Assembly: GCF_000513895.2 (NCBI RefSeq)
Contig: NZ_CP165783.1
Coordinates: 248,001 to 312,000, forward strand
DNA length: 64,000 nucleotides
Reading direction: 5' to 3'
DNA from: Ensifer sp. WSM1721
GTDB taxonomy: Bacteria; Pseudomonadota; Alphaproteobacteria; Rhizobiales; Rhizobiaceae
Shown here: positions 11,101-17,301 of the stretch, piece by piece
Position numbering within the stretch: position 1 is the stretch's first letter
Layout of the letters: every line of letters starts with the position of its first letter
Translations under genes and position numbers: made by a program
The notes under the pieces: model-generated
The model's input: only the letters and a program-made list of their open reading frames with translations
The model's database searches: none
Told to the model about the DNA's origin: nothing

Positions 11101-11614
11101 CGACCTCCGTGGCGATGGCACTCCGAGGCATTGAGGCGTATTCCGCCTCGTTGGGATCCTGCACGAGCACGATGCCGCCTGCTTCCTTGATGGCCTTGAC
11201 GCCGACTGTCCCATCGGCCCCGGCGCCGGTCAGTACAACGGCAAATCCAGTTCCGTGTTCCTCGGCCAGCGATCGAAAGAAAAGATCGATTGGAGCGCGC
11301 GCGGAACGCGCTTCTTCTTGGAACGGGAGCGCGGCGATAGTGCCATCGGCGATTTTCAGCCGTCGGTTCGGTGGTATCACGTAGACATGGTTGCTTTCGA
11401 GGCGAGCCCGGTCCTCGACCTGTGTGACTGGCATTTGCGTGCGTGATGCCAGGATGCTCGCCAGCTCGCTTCTGGTGTTGGGATCGAGGTGGACAATTAC
11501 GACAAAGGCCGCATTCGTGTCGGATGGCATGAGGTCGAAGAAAGTCTGCAGAGCCTGGACACCACCTGCCGAAGCTCCGATCCCGACGATCGGCGGGTCC
11601 AATTCCTGGTCCAT
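8117..11614 (-). CDS. CheB-CheR-PAS-HWE histidine kinase fusion
   Basis: A 1165-residue signalling protein. Residues 1-190 are a CheB methylesterase-like domain with the complete catalytic triad (S15 in GIGASAGG, H42, D134 in AGADGT). About 205-460 is a CheR methyltransferase with VAGCASGEEAYTI (AdoMet site). A glutamate-rich coiled coil (REELQLAHNRLRAMRQE onward) leads to two PAS domains and an HWE-type kinase with GEMSHRVKNTLAVVQSLA (phospho-histidine), HELAANAAKYGALS (N box) and WKERGG. There is no CheB receiver domain and no membrane segment, so it is cytosolic. Start at 11614 follows GGGAGA. It overlaps the receiver gene at 8117-8133. Signal unknown. Confidence 0.95.
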   Translation of the reverse strand: MDQELDPPIVGIGASAGGVQALQTFFDLMPSDTNAAFVVIVHLDPNTRSELASILASRTQMPVTQVEDRARLESNHVYVIPPNRRLKIADGTIAALPFQEEARSARAPIDLFFRSLAEEHGTGFAVVLTGAGADGTVGVKAIKEAGGIVLVQDPNEAEYASMPRSAIATEVADVVLPVRELPERLAELLASREHLPSGRVRSDEHDLIARILAHVRGRTGHDFSQYKRATILRRISRRAQVTRKESLDDYFSYMRENPEEAQALFNDFLISVTTFFRDPAAFKSLAENVVPQLFDGKEAGDSIRVWVAGCASGEEAYTIGILLLEEAARRGFSPEIQVFGSDLDTRALGIAREGRYPATIEGDLTEERLRRFFQREGNQYRIRRELREVVLFANHSLLRDPPFSHLDMISCRNLLIYLDRQLQQQVCSTFHYALNPGGFLFLGSSESAEHPGGLYRTVDRESRIYRAVAGNGDRRPVLPVLLATHQPERAPTIARPQAQGGHIGDAAVHRQMLEKIAPPSMLVDESHHAVHLSENAGRFLRPSGGPVSTDATDLVREEFRFDLRAALHRAFERNEATLSMPILAELDREQHRVYLQVKPVVQGADRTRYALVLFIEGETIDKTEEVVLETLDGRATINQTIRQLREELQLAHNRLRAMRQESDTATEDLRAANEELQSMNEEYRSTAEELETSKEELQSINEELQTVNNELKLKLESVSRAHSDLQNLMAATDIATLFLSPSLRIQRFTPRLMEIFSVTASDEGRPITDFTHHLQYDQLADDARSVLEKLAPIEHEVKSRNNGWYLVRMRPYRTIEDKIDGVVVTFVDITERRHAEEAVRQSAQRLDQEMRLVELSRSPIFVWEYDGGVTQWNRGSEELYGYTKEEALGKRKEKLLKTIVPGASFEALRQSLLEKGRWSGELRHTTKDGRVLTVESHLELMPLGDRRLVLESTRDITDQKRWERRRQLLLGEMSHRVKNTLAVVQSLARQTLRTADSHEDFVERFDGRLSALASSHKLLVDSEWAGAELAALALSQLEAYAGGDPRRLKIKGDSVTLAPEIATPFGLVLHELAANAAKYGALSTPQGRVTLSWKLNQGNNGRRLTVVWKERGGPPVEPPAKQGFGGVLIEKGLPGAAAQRDFEREGVVCTMEIELPEIPDNGSEF

Positions 11615-11882
11615 ATTACTTCTCCCGGACATGTCTTCTCGAAGCCGCAACTTCCGTTCGCCATGGCTTCGTCGGGCGAAGGCCTGGTGTCTCTCGATTC
11701 CAAAGCAAACGAATATTTATACCGCACGAAAGCTTGCGGCACGACCTTCTTATAGCAGTCTACGGGGCCAAGAGAACGGCGCCGGCAAAACTGAGGATGA
11801 GCTCCGCCCGGACTCGTTGAATGTGTTGCGAAAGCAACGGGCAAGGTGGGAGCGGTGGATGTGCGCCCATAAGTGGCTGAAG

Positions 11883-11908
11883 GGAACCCTTTCCGCCGAC
11901 AGACGGTT
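11883..11908 (+). promoter_or_regulatory. RpoE2-like promoter (GGAAC-N17-GGTT)
   Basis: GGAAC at 11883-11887 and GGTT at 11905-11908 are 17 bases apart, matching the reported GGAAC-N16/17-cGTT pattern of rhizobial general-stress ECF sigma factors except for the first base of the -10. It lies 26 bases upstream of the small ORF at 11934. Confidence 0.45.
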
Positions 11909-11933
11909 ACCCCCGGCAGGAAAGGATTTCGCT

Positions 11934-12113
11934 ATGCTTGCAATCAGAAGGGCGAACGCCGAAGCCGAGCATGAAGAGCGCCGCCGGCCGACCGCTGCTG
12001 ATCCTAAGGCGACGCCCGTGAAATTCAGGAAGCTCGTCGACGGCGACGATGGCGAGGACCTCGACGACCCGAACTCGCTCTTTTGGCGCGGCGTTTGGAT
12101 GACCGTGTTTTGA
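11934..12113 (+). CDS. Small hypothetical protein
   Basis: A 59-residue charged protein of unknown function. The start at 11934 is preferred because AGGAAAGGA precedes it; the open frame continues far upstream (to 11391), but that part is antisense to the kinase gene. The protein is rich in arginine and glutamate in its first half (NAEAEHEERRRPTAAD) and ends with an acidic then aromatic tail (DGDDGEDLDDPNSLFWRGVW). An RpoE2-like promoter lies just upstream. It is the first gene of the stress island. Confidence is limited by size. Confidence 0.55.
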   Translation: MLAIRRANAEAEHEERRRPTAADPKATPVKFRKLVDGDDGEDLDDPNSLFWRGVWMTVF

Positions 12114-12140
12114 CGGGATGAGGGCTGCGCCTGTATCCGC

Positions 12141-12467
12141 CTATTTCCCCAGCATCCGTTCAATTTCCTGTAGCCGGGACGTCAAGCGCTGTATCTCGCT
12201 GCGCTTGTCGGCGACCACGTCTCTCGCTGTCTCGAGCCTGTCGGCGCCGGGCAGGGTACCGACGGCTGTATGAGCCTCCGTCGCAATCGCATCGATCTCC
12301 GCCTCGAGCCGGTCTATGCGCTCGCGCAAATCGTCGAGCTCCTTGCGGATTTCCGGCTGCGAGCTTCTTGGCTTCCGCTCCCACGCATCGATCGGTTCAT
12401 CGATACTGGCGGGATCGAGTGGACGCGCGGCCGATGATCGTGGGCTTTCGTACTTGTTCCTGCTCAT
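12141..12467 (-). CDS. Coiled-coil hypothetical protein
   Basis: A 108-residue soluble protein. The N-terminal 40 residues are polar and probably disordered; residues 40-105 form a long charged helix with heptad character (IRKELDDLRERIDRLEAEID, then ADKRSEIQRLTSRLQEIERM), so it should dimerise as a coiled coil. No family is recognised. The start ATG at 12467 has a strong GGGAGG ribosome site. On the minus strand just upstream there is GGAAC-N17-AGTT (12492-12517), which would start transcription about 18 bases before the ATG; this suggests general-stress control. Confidence 0.75.
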   Translation of the reverse strand: MSRNKYESPRSSAARPLDPASIDEPIDAWERKPRSSQPEIRKELDDLRERIDRLEAEIDAIATEAHTAVGTLPGADRLETARDVVADKRSEIQRLTSRLQEIERMLGK

Positions 12468-12491
12468 GGCTGACCTCCCAGAACTGTTTCC

Positions 12492-12517
12492 AACTCCGGA
12501 ACGGGGCCGTTAGTTCC
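12492..12517 (-). promoter_or_regulatory. RpoE2-like promoter (GGAAC-N17-AGTT)
   Basis: Read on the minus strand, GGAAC is at 12517-12513 and AGTT at 12495-12492, 17 bases apart. It faces the coiled-coil protein gene that starts at 12467. Confidence 0.45.
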
Positions 12518-12535
12518 GCGCGATGCTCGTTGCGA

Positions 12536-12575
12536 TGACCGCCTTCTCAAGGTCCTGACCGCCTTCTCAGGGTCC
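12536..12575. repeat. Tandem duplication of a 20-base unit
   Basis: TGACCGCCTTCTCAAGGTCC is followed directly by a copy with one A-to-G change. It lies in the intergenic space before the small gene at 12662. It looks like a recent local duplication. Confidence 0.85.
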
Positions 12576-12610
12576 GATGAATGCAAGCCTTTCCGATCTA
12601 AACGGCAATT

Positions 12611-12635
12611 GGAACTTCCCGCCGAGATCGTCGTT
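12611..12635 (+). promoter_or_regulatory. RpoE2-like promoter (GGAAC-N16-CGTT)
   Basis: GGAAC at 12611-12615 and CGTT at 12632-12635 with exactly 16 bases between them is a full match to the reported S. meliloti RpoE2 consensus. It lies 27 bases upstream of the small gene at 12662. Confidence 0.65.
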
Positions 12636-12661
12636 TCTCCGCATCATCTGGGGAGTGGTCC

Positions 12662-12877
12662 ATGCATTTCGAAGAAACCCTTGAGCTTCATTTCGACTTG
12701 TTGAGCCATAAGGCCCTCCTCTGTTGCGGCGCCAGGGATTATGTGCTGCCGGATATCTATCTGACGAAGGAGATGGCGCGGATTGCCGCGCAAAAATTCG
12801 CGTGGGAAACGCTCGGCTTGAAAGAGCGGGTACCGGGCTGCCGGCAGGCCTCGGATCTGCCCGTCTGGCTGCGCTGA
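12662..12877 (+). CDS. Small hypothetical protein, stress-type promoter
   Basis: A 71-residue protein of unknown function. It opens with an acidic amphipathic stretch (MHFEETLELHFDLLSHKALL), has a cysteine pair (LCCGARD) and a basic/acidic helix (IYLTKEMARIAAQKFAWETL). No membrane segment. Start at 12662 follows GGGGAG. The upstream GGAAC-N16-CGTT at 12611-12635 fits the RpoE2 consensus exactly, so expression on entry to stationary phase or under stress is likely. Ends 13 bases before the stop of the convergent cupin gene. Confidence 0.7.
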   Translation: MHFEETLELHFDLLSHKALLCCGARDYVLPDIYLTKEMARIAAQKFAWETLGLKERVPGCRQASDLPVWLR

Positions 12878-12889
12878 AAGGCTTCAGGC

Positions 12890-13399
12890 TCAGGCGCGCA
12901 CGGCGCGCCGCCAGACCGTGACGGCGGGACCATCAGCACCGAGCACGGGATCGAGGCGCGGCAGCGGCACCGAAGCGATTGCCTCGCGGTCGGCCTCCGT
13001 TGTGGGAGGGCGCTGAATGTCTCCCCGTTGTCCGGGTGGATAGCCGCCGACGACCAAGAAATCATTGCTCGCCATGAGCCGACGATGGCCGGTTCCCGCG
13101 GGGAGGACGATGACATCGCCGGCGGCGACCTCCAACTCCCGACCCGCCGGGCCGCCGATCAGAAGCCTTGCGCTGCCGGTGGCAATGCCTAGAACCTCGT
13201 GCGCTTGAGAATGATAATGCTGGTAGCCGAAGACGCCGTTGCGCCAGAGGGCGCCCCAGTCGTTGGCGTGAAAGCGCATCTCGAAGTCCCGCGCGGCGTC
13301 GCCCGAGACGTCGATCGCGCGATTGTAGACGAGGACCGGCAGGCGCGGGTTGTTCGGCACGCCGTCGCTCTCGGCAAACATCAACTCATCGATCTTCAT
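12890..13399 (-). CDS. Cupin-domain protein
   Basis: A 169-residue cupin-fold protein. The first cupin motif is clear: YQHYHSQAHEVLGIATG holds two histidines spaced HxH, then a third histidine and a glutamate, the usual metal ligands. The second motif is GDVIVLPAGTGHRRL, with its histidine. A C-terminal tail of about 60 residues contains GGYPPGQ and a charged segment. The start at 13399 follows GAGGAG; the longer open frame to 13666 is antisense to the DUF3175 gene and rejected. It is divergent from that gene. Sugar isomerase, oxygenase or binding roles are all possible in this fold; the reaction is not known. Confidence 0.85.
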   Translation of the reverse strand: MKIDELMFAESDGVPNNPRLPVLVYNRAIDVSGDAARDFEMRFHANDWGALWRNGVFGYQHYHSQAHEVLGIATGSARLLIGGPAGRELEVAAGDVIVLPAGTGHRRLMASNDFLVVGGYPPGQRGDIQRPPTTEADREAIASVPLPRLDPVLGADGPAVTVWRRAVRA

Positions 13400-13417
13400 C
13401 GGAACTTCTCCTCGGAC

Positions 13418-13442
13418 GGAACGAATTCCGCAGGCTTCAGTT
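13418..13442 (+). promoter_or_regulatory. RpoE2-like promoter (GGAAC-N16-AGTT)
   Basis: GGAAC at 13418-13422 and AGTT at 13439-13442, 16 bases apart, point to the DUF3175 gene that starts 46 bases downstream. Confidence 0.5.
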
Positions 13443-13487
13443 GAAGATAGGTCGAAGCGCTCTGATGGAAACCATGGAAGAACGACG

Positions 13488-13784
13488 ATGAGCAAAAAGC
13501 ATGAGAAGAAAAACAAATGGTCGCAGGAGGTGACCGAGCATAGCGACGCGCTGGACCTTGAGCCCGGAGTTTTCAAATTGGAGGATCCCAAGGAGATCGC
13601 GCATTCCTTGAAACGCTCGGCGGAAGAGAGCGATCGCCGCAAATCAAGCCCATTCCGCTCTGCCATGTCGATGCTGACGTTCTATGTCAACAGGGCAGGT
13701 GCGGGATTGAGCCGCAAGCAGAAGGGTGTGCTCGAAAAGGCGAAGAACGAGCTCAGAAAGGATTTCGGCCGCGAGCCCAAATGA
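13488..13784 (+). CDS. DUF3175 family small basic protein
   Basis: A 98-residue, lysine-rich soluble protein. I recognise the DUF3175 family from the opening KKNKWSQEVTEHSDALDLE, the block VFKLEDPKEIAHSLKRSAE and the late segment MLTFYVNRAGAGLSRKQKG. The function is not known; members are common in soil proteobacteria and often lie among stress genes. Start at 13488 follows GGAAG. A candidate RpoE2 promoter ends 46 bases upstream. The GST gene follows, with its start 23 bases past this stop, so the two probably form one transcript. Confidence 0.85.
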   Translation: MSKKHEKKNKWSQEVTEHSDALDLEPGVFKLEDPKEIAHSLKRSAEESDRRKSSPFRSAMSMLTFYVNRAGAGLSRKQKGVLEKAKNELRKDFGREPK

Positions 13785-13807
13785 AATATCACAGACGGGG
13801 ACTCTCC

Positions 13808-14530
13808 ATGGCTTACAAACTCTATTACTGGGATGGCATTCCCGGCCGCGGCGAATTCGTACGCCTGGCGCTCGAAGAGGCCGGCGCGGATTACGTCGAT
13901 GTTGCGCGCGAGCCCGGCGGCACGACGGCAATGTTGAAACTGATGAAAGACGCAGGCGGCGCGACGGTGCCCCTCGCGCCGCCGTTCCTGATGGACGGCG
14001 ACCGCATCATATCTCATGTCGCCAACATCCTGCTCTATCTCGGCCCGCGGCTCGGCCTTGCCCCCGAGGAGGAGGACCTCAGATACGCCGCCAACGGCCT
14101 GCAACTGACGATCACCGATTTCGTTGCGGAAATCCACGACACGCACCACCCCATCGGTGTCTCGCTCTATTACGAGGAGCAGAAACCGGAGGCGCTGCGG
14201 CGATCGGCCAACTTTCTCTCGGAGCGTCTACCGATGTTCCTTGGCTATTTTGAACGTGTGCTCGTCCAGAATCCGACGGGGCACAAACACATCGTCGGCA
14301 ACCGGCTGAGCTATGTCGATCTTTCGCTCTTCCAGGTGATAGAAGGCCTGCGCTACGCGTTTCCCAAAGCAATGGGCGGCTTTGAGGTCAACATTCCCGC
14401 GCTGATCGCCTTGCACGACGCCGTTGCGGCGCGGCCGAGGATTGGCAGCTATCTAGCCTCGGATCGGCGGTTGTCCTTCAACGAGTCCTGCGTCTTTCGC
14501 CACTATCCAAAGCTCGACCGGCAATCCTGA
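13808..14530 (+). CDS. Glutathione S-transferase
   Basis: A 240-residue GST-fold protein. The N-terminal thioredoxin-like domain opens YKLYYWDGIPGRGEFVRLALEEAGADY with the tyrosine and GRGE pattern of sigma/mu-like GSTs. PPFLMDGDRIISHVANILLYL carries the conserved glutathione-binding block, with histidine where glutamine-serine is usual. The all-helical C-terminal domain spans about residues 95-225 and includes NRLSYVDLSLFQVIEGL, the N-capping box. Start at 13808 is chosen over 13781, which overlaps the previous stop as ATGA; neither has a strong ribosome site. It follows DUF3175 in the stress island and may detoxify oxidised or electrophilic compounds. Substrate unknown. Confidence 0.9.
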   Translation: MAYKLYYWDGIPGRGEFVRLALEEAGADYVDVAREPGGTTAMLKLMKDAGGATVPLAPPFLMDGDRIISHVANILLYLGPRLGLAPEEEDLRYAANGLQLTITDFVAEIHDTHHPIGVSLYYEEQKPEALRRSANFLSERLPMFLGYFERVLVQNPTGHKHIVGNRLSYVDLSLFQVIEGLRYAFPKAMGGFEVNIPALIALHDAVAARPRIGSYLASDRRLSFNESCVFRHYPKLDRQS

Positions 14531-14571
14531 TATCCCGGCTTTGGGAGAGACGCACTGGATCACGATGGTCC

Positions 14572-15213
14572 CTAGCCGATCCGGGCTGCGACTTTGGCAA
14601 GGTCTTTCACGAAGCGTGCCCGTTCCGCGGCGGCGTCGCCACCGTCGCGAATTCTCAGGAGATAGGACGGGTGAATCGTGACGAGCACTGGGTAGCCGTC
14701 GGGCGTTCCGATGACTTCCCCGCGGTTGCGGGTGACCCCGACGCTGCGCCCAAGCAGCGAGAACAGCGCCGTCGCGCCAAGGGCGACGACGATTTCCGGG
14801 TGAATTCGATCAAGTTCCGCGCCGAGCCACCAGGCGCAACGTTGGATCTCGCCTGCATTGGGGCGCGAATGGAGCCGGCGCTTGCCGCGCTGCTCGAACT
14901 TGAAATGCTTGACGGCATTGGTGACGTAGCAGTCCGAGCGATCGACGCCCGCCTCGTGGAGGCATTCGTCGAGAACGCGGCCCGCCGGTCCGACGAAAGG
15001 ATGCCCGGCAAGATCCTCGCGATCGCCGGGCTGCTCGCCGACGAGCACGACACGCGCATCTGCCGGGCCCTCGCCGAAGACGAGTTGCGTTGCATTCTTG
15101 TAGAGGTCGCAGCGCTCGCAGCCCTCCGCCTGCCGCCTCAAGGCGACGATCGTAGATGCGTCCGCGTGCTCGCCGGAAAGTGCCGGACCGAGTTTCACAG
15201 TTTCTTTCGGCAT
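14572..15213 (-). CDS. udgX: UdgX-type uracil-DNA binding protein
   Basis: A 213-residue member of the uracil-DNA glycosylase superfamily, near family 4. Motif A is GEQPGD (59-64), where GEPGE-like text is usual in family 4. The loop KRRLH (111-115) matches the KRRIH loop that defines UdgX, whose histidine forms a covalent bond to the abasic sugar after uracil removal; here that residue is H115. The late motif HPSYLLR begins at H181. C32, C35, C95 and C126 fit the four ligands of the 4Fe-4S cluster. It is leftward and divided from treZ by an 81-base gap. A stress-type promoter lies upstream. It probably caps uracil lesions in DNA. Confidence 0.92.
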   Translation of the reverse strand: MPKETVKLGPALSGEHADASTIVALRRQAEGCERCDLYKNATQLVFGEGPADARVVLVGEQPGDREDLAGHPFVGPAGRVLDECLHEAGVDRSDCYVTNAVKHFKFEQRGKRRLHSRPNAGEIQRCAWWLGAELDRIHPEIVVALGATALFSLLGRSVGVTRNRGEVIGTPDGYPVLVTIHPSYLLRIRDGGDAAAERARFVKDLAKVAARIG

Positions 15214-15257
15214 CCCTTTTCGAGGATCGTTCCTCCCTCCTCGTTGTTGTTCATACT

Positions 15258-15282
15258 AACCACGAGGTATAGGGGCTGTTCC
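15258..15282 (-). promoter_or_regulatory. RpoE2-like promoter (GGAAC-N16-GGTT) before udgX
   Basis: On the minus strand GGAAC is at 15282-15278 and GGTT at 15261-15258, 16 bases apart. It faces udgX, whose start is 45 bases further on. The first -10 base deviates from the published cGTT. Confidence 0.45.
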
Positions 15283-15294
15283 CACGATGCTGAT

Positions 15295-17100
15295 CTAGCG
15301 CGCCACGGCCACGATAATGCCCGGACCGCTCAACTCGTTCCCGCTCGCAGTGCTGCTCTCGGGTGCTTCACTCGCGAAGATCGGTTGGCCGCGGATCGCG
15401 GGAATTATCCTCGTTTCCTCCGAAAGATTGACGCGCAGTTCAAGCAAGGCCTCCTCGAACTGCCACTCGATGGCAATCACGCCCTCCTCCGTCGGAAATG
15501 TCCGGTACTGCGGCAAGGCGGTGCCGGCGAGCAAAGGCACGACATGGCGCTCACGGATCTCGGCGAGCTCGCGTGTGAAAGCGAGCTGCCGCTTGCCGGC
15601 CGGGCTCGCGGCGCGGCTCCAGCGCAGCTTCGATTCGGCAAACTGCTGCGCGTCGAGCGGATCGGGCAAATCCTCGACAGTCCTGCCCGGCGGGAGGCCG
15701 CCGAAATTCTCAGCTTCCCCCCGGCGGCCCAGCCGAATGGCCTCGGCGATTTCGCCTTCATAGTCCGTGAAGAAATAAAACGGCTGGGTTTCGCCGTACT
15801 CCTCGCCCATGAAAAGCAGGGGAATCTGCGGCACGAGCATCAGCATCGCCGTCATCACGCGCAGCCGCTCCTCCTTGACGAGCGATACCAGGCGTTCGCC
15901 GAAGGCGCGATTGCCGATCTGGTCATGGTTCTGCAGAAAATTCACGCTCGCCTGCGGCGGCACCCCCGCGTCAGCCCGCAAGGGTGATAAGTCATCTTCC
16001 TTCGCCCGTAGGGCGACGCCTTCGGTCATGGCGGCCAGAAGGTCGCCCCATGGGTCTTCGGCGAAGCGCCGATAGTGGCCGTTGGTCTCTCCGGTCGCGA
16101 TGACATGGAGAGCGTTGTGGAGGTCATCGTTCCATGCCGCATCGAAGAGAGGGCGCACGCCGTTCGCATCCCGCGCCACGAGGCTTCTGCGGCGATGGGC
16201 GTCCTCGACGACGAGATGGATCTCGCGCCCGGCAAAGGTCTGCCGGAGCTCGTGAGCCAGTGCGACCAGGAAATGCGGCTTGCTCGTGTCGCGGATCTGA
16301 TCGGTCGCATCGAGGCGCAGCCCGTCGAAGCGGAAGTCGCCGAGCCAGTAGAGCGCGTTCTCGATGAAATAGCGCCGGACAGCGTCTTCTTCGAAGGCGA
16401 TCGAGGCGCCCCAGGGGGTGGGGCGATCCTTGTTGAAGAAGTGTGAGGCATAGCGGGCGAGGTGGTTCTGCTCGGGTCCGAAGTGGTTGTAGACGACGTC
16501 GAGGAGGACCATGAGGCCGAGCGAGTGTGCCGCATCCACGAGGCCCTTGAGATCATCCGGCGTGCCATAGGCATTGTGCGGCGCGTAGTGCAGGACGCCG
16601 TCGTAGCCCCAGCCGCGGGCGCCGGGAAACTGCGCGACGGGCATGATCTCGACGGCGGTAAACCCGGCCTGGGCCAGATCCGGAAGACGCTCGATCGCCG
16701 CGCGAAAAGTGCCTTCCCCTGTGAAGCAGCCGATATGCAGCTCAGAGATGATCGTCTCCTCCCAAGGCCGACCGCGCCAGGAGGTGCTTTGCCACTTATA
16801 GGCCGAGTGATCGACGAGGATCGAAGCGCCGGAGGCCTCGCCCTCCTGGGCCGAGGACGCCGGATCGGCGACGGCCGTGCCGTCAGAAAGCTGAAACCAG
16901 TAACGGTTGCCCGCGCGTGCTTTCGCCGAGATTTCGAACCATCCGCCATGAAGCCGCCGCATCTCGTGGGTGATACCGTCGAGCACGAGGTCGACAGCGG
17001 CCTCGTCAGGCGCCCACAGGCTGAACCTTGCAACATCGTCTTTGATGAAATTGGCGCCCCAGCTTTTCCTGAAAGCCATCGGCGCAGTTGTTTCTCGCAT
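15295..17100 (-). CDS. treZ: Malto-oligosyltrehalose trehalohydrolase
   Basis: A 601-residue GH13 enzyme that releases trehalose from maltooligosyl-trehalose, the last step of the TreY-TreZ route from glycogen. An N-terminal carbohydrate-binding sandwich (VARFSLWAPDEAAVDLVL) precedes the barrel. Catalytic blocks are DVVYNHFGPE, FDGLRLDATDQI (nucleophile aspartate), LVVEDAHRR (acid glutamate) and LQNHDQIGNR (third aspartate). YETQ-like PLLFMGEEYGETQPF is typical of TreZ. The start at 17100 keeps the family length; the open frame reaches 18585, but that part is antisense to glgX. It is divergent from glgX, so the two likely share control. No treY gene is in the window. Confidence 0.95.
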   Translation of the reverse strand: MRETTAPMAFRKSWGANFIKDDVARFSLWAPDEAAVDLVLDGITHEMRRLHGGWFEISAKARAGNRYWFQLSDGTAVADPASSAQEGEASGASILVDHSAYKWQSTSWRGRPWEETIISELHIGCFTGEGTFRAAIERLPDLAQAGFTAVEIMPVAQFPGARGWGYDGVLHYAPHNAYGTPDDLKGLVDAAHSLGLMVLLDVVYNHFGPEQNHLARYASHFFNKDRPTPWGASIAFEEDAVRRYFIENALYWLGDFRFDGLRLDATDQIRDTSKPHFLVALAHELRQTFAGREIHLVVEDAHRRRSLVARDANGVRPLFDAAWNDDLHNALHVIATGETNGHYRRFAEDPWGDLLAAMTEGVALRAKEDDLSPLRADAGVPPQASVNFLQNHDQIGNRAFGERLVSLVKEERLRVMTAMLMLVPQIPLLFMGEEYGETQPFYFFTDYEGEIAEAIRLGRRGEAENFGGLPPGRTVEDLPDPLDAQQFAESKLRWSRAASPAGKRQLAFTRELAEIRERHVVPLLAGTALPQYRTFPTEEGVIAIEWQFEEALLELRVNLSEETRIIPAIRGQPIFASEAPESSTASGNELSGPGIIVAVAR

Positions 17101-17128
17101 CGGATCTCGCCCCCTGTTTGAGAGACGA

Positions 17129-17153
17129 GGAACTGCCACGCCGGGAGAAAGTT
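17129..17153 (+). promoter_or_regulatory. RpoE2-like promoter toward glgX
   Basis: GGAAC at 17129-17133 and AGTT at 17150-17153, 16 bases apart. The element is palindromic (GGAACT...AGTTCC), so a matching promoter is read on the other strand toward treZ. Confidence 0.4.
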
Positions 17154-17155
17154 CC
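17131..17155 (-). promoter_or_regulatory. RpoE2-like promoter toward treZ
   Basis: On the minus strand GGAAC is at 17155-17151 and AGTT at 17134-17131, 16 bases apart, about 31 bases before the treZ start. It is the mirror image of the promoter toward glgX. Confidence 0.45.
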
Positions 17156-17301
17156 GGGGTTGCCTTCGGCGTCGAGCGTCCGGTTGGACGCGCACAAGGC
17201 ATGTTACACGGCGAGCCACCCCGAGTGCCGGCAGGAACAAACATCACCCTTCGGCGTTGCCCCATGGCTTTCAGCATGGCCATAGGGGGCACGACGACAA
17301 G

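Noticed and set aside
11391..11933. Upstream extension of the small ORF at 11934
   Set aside because: It is antisense to the CheB-CheR kinase gene, and a good ribosome site marks 11934 as the start.
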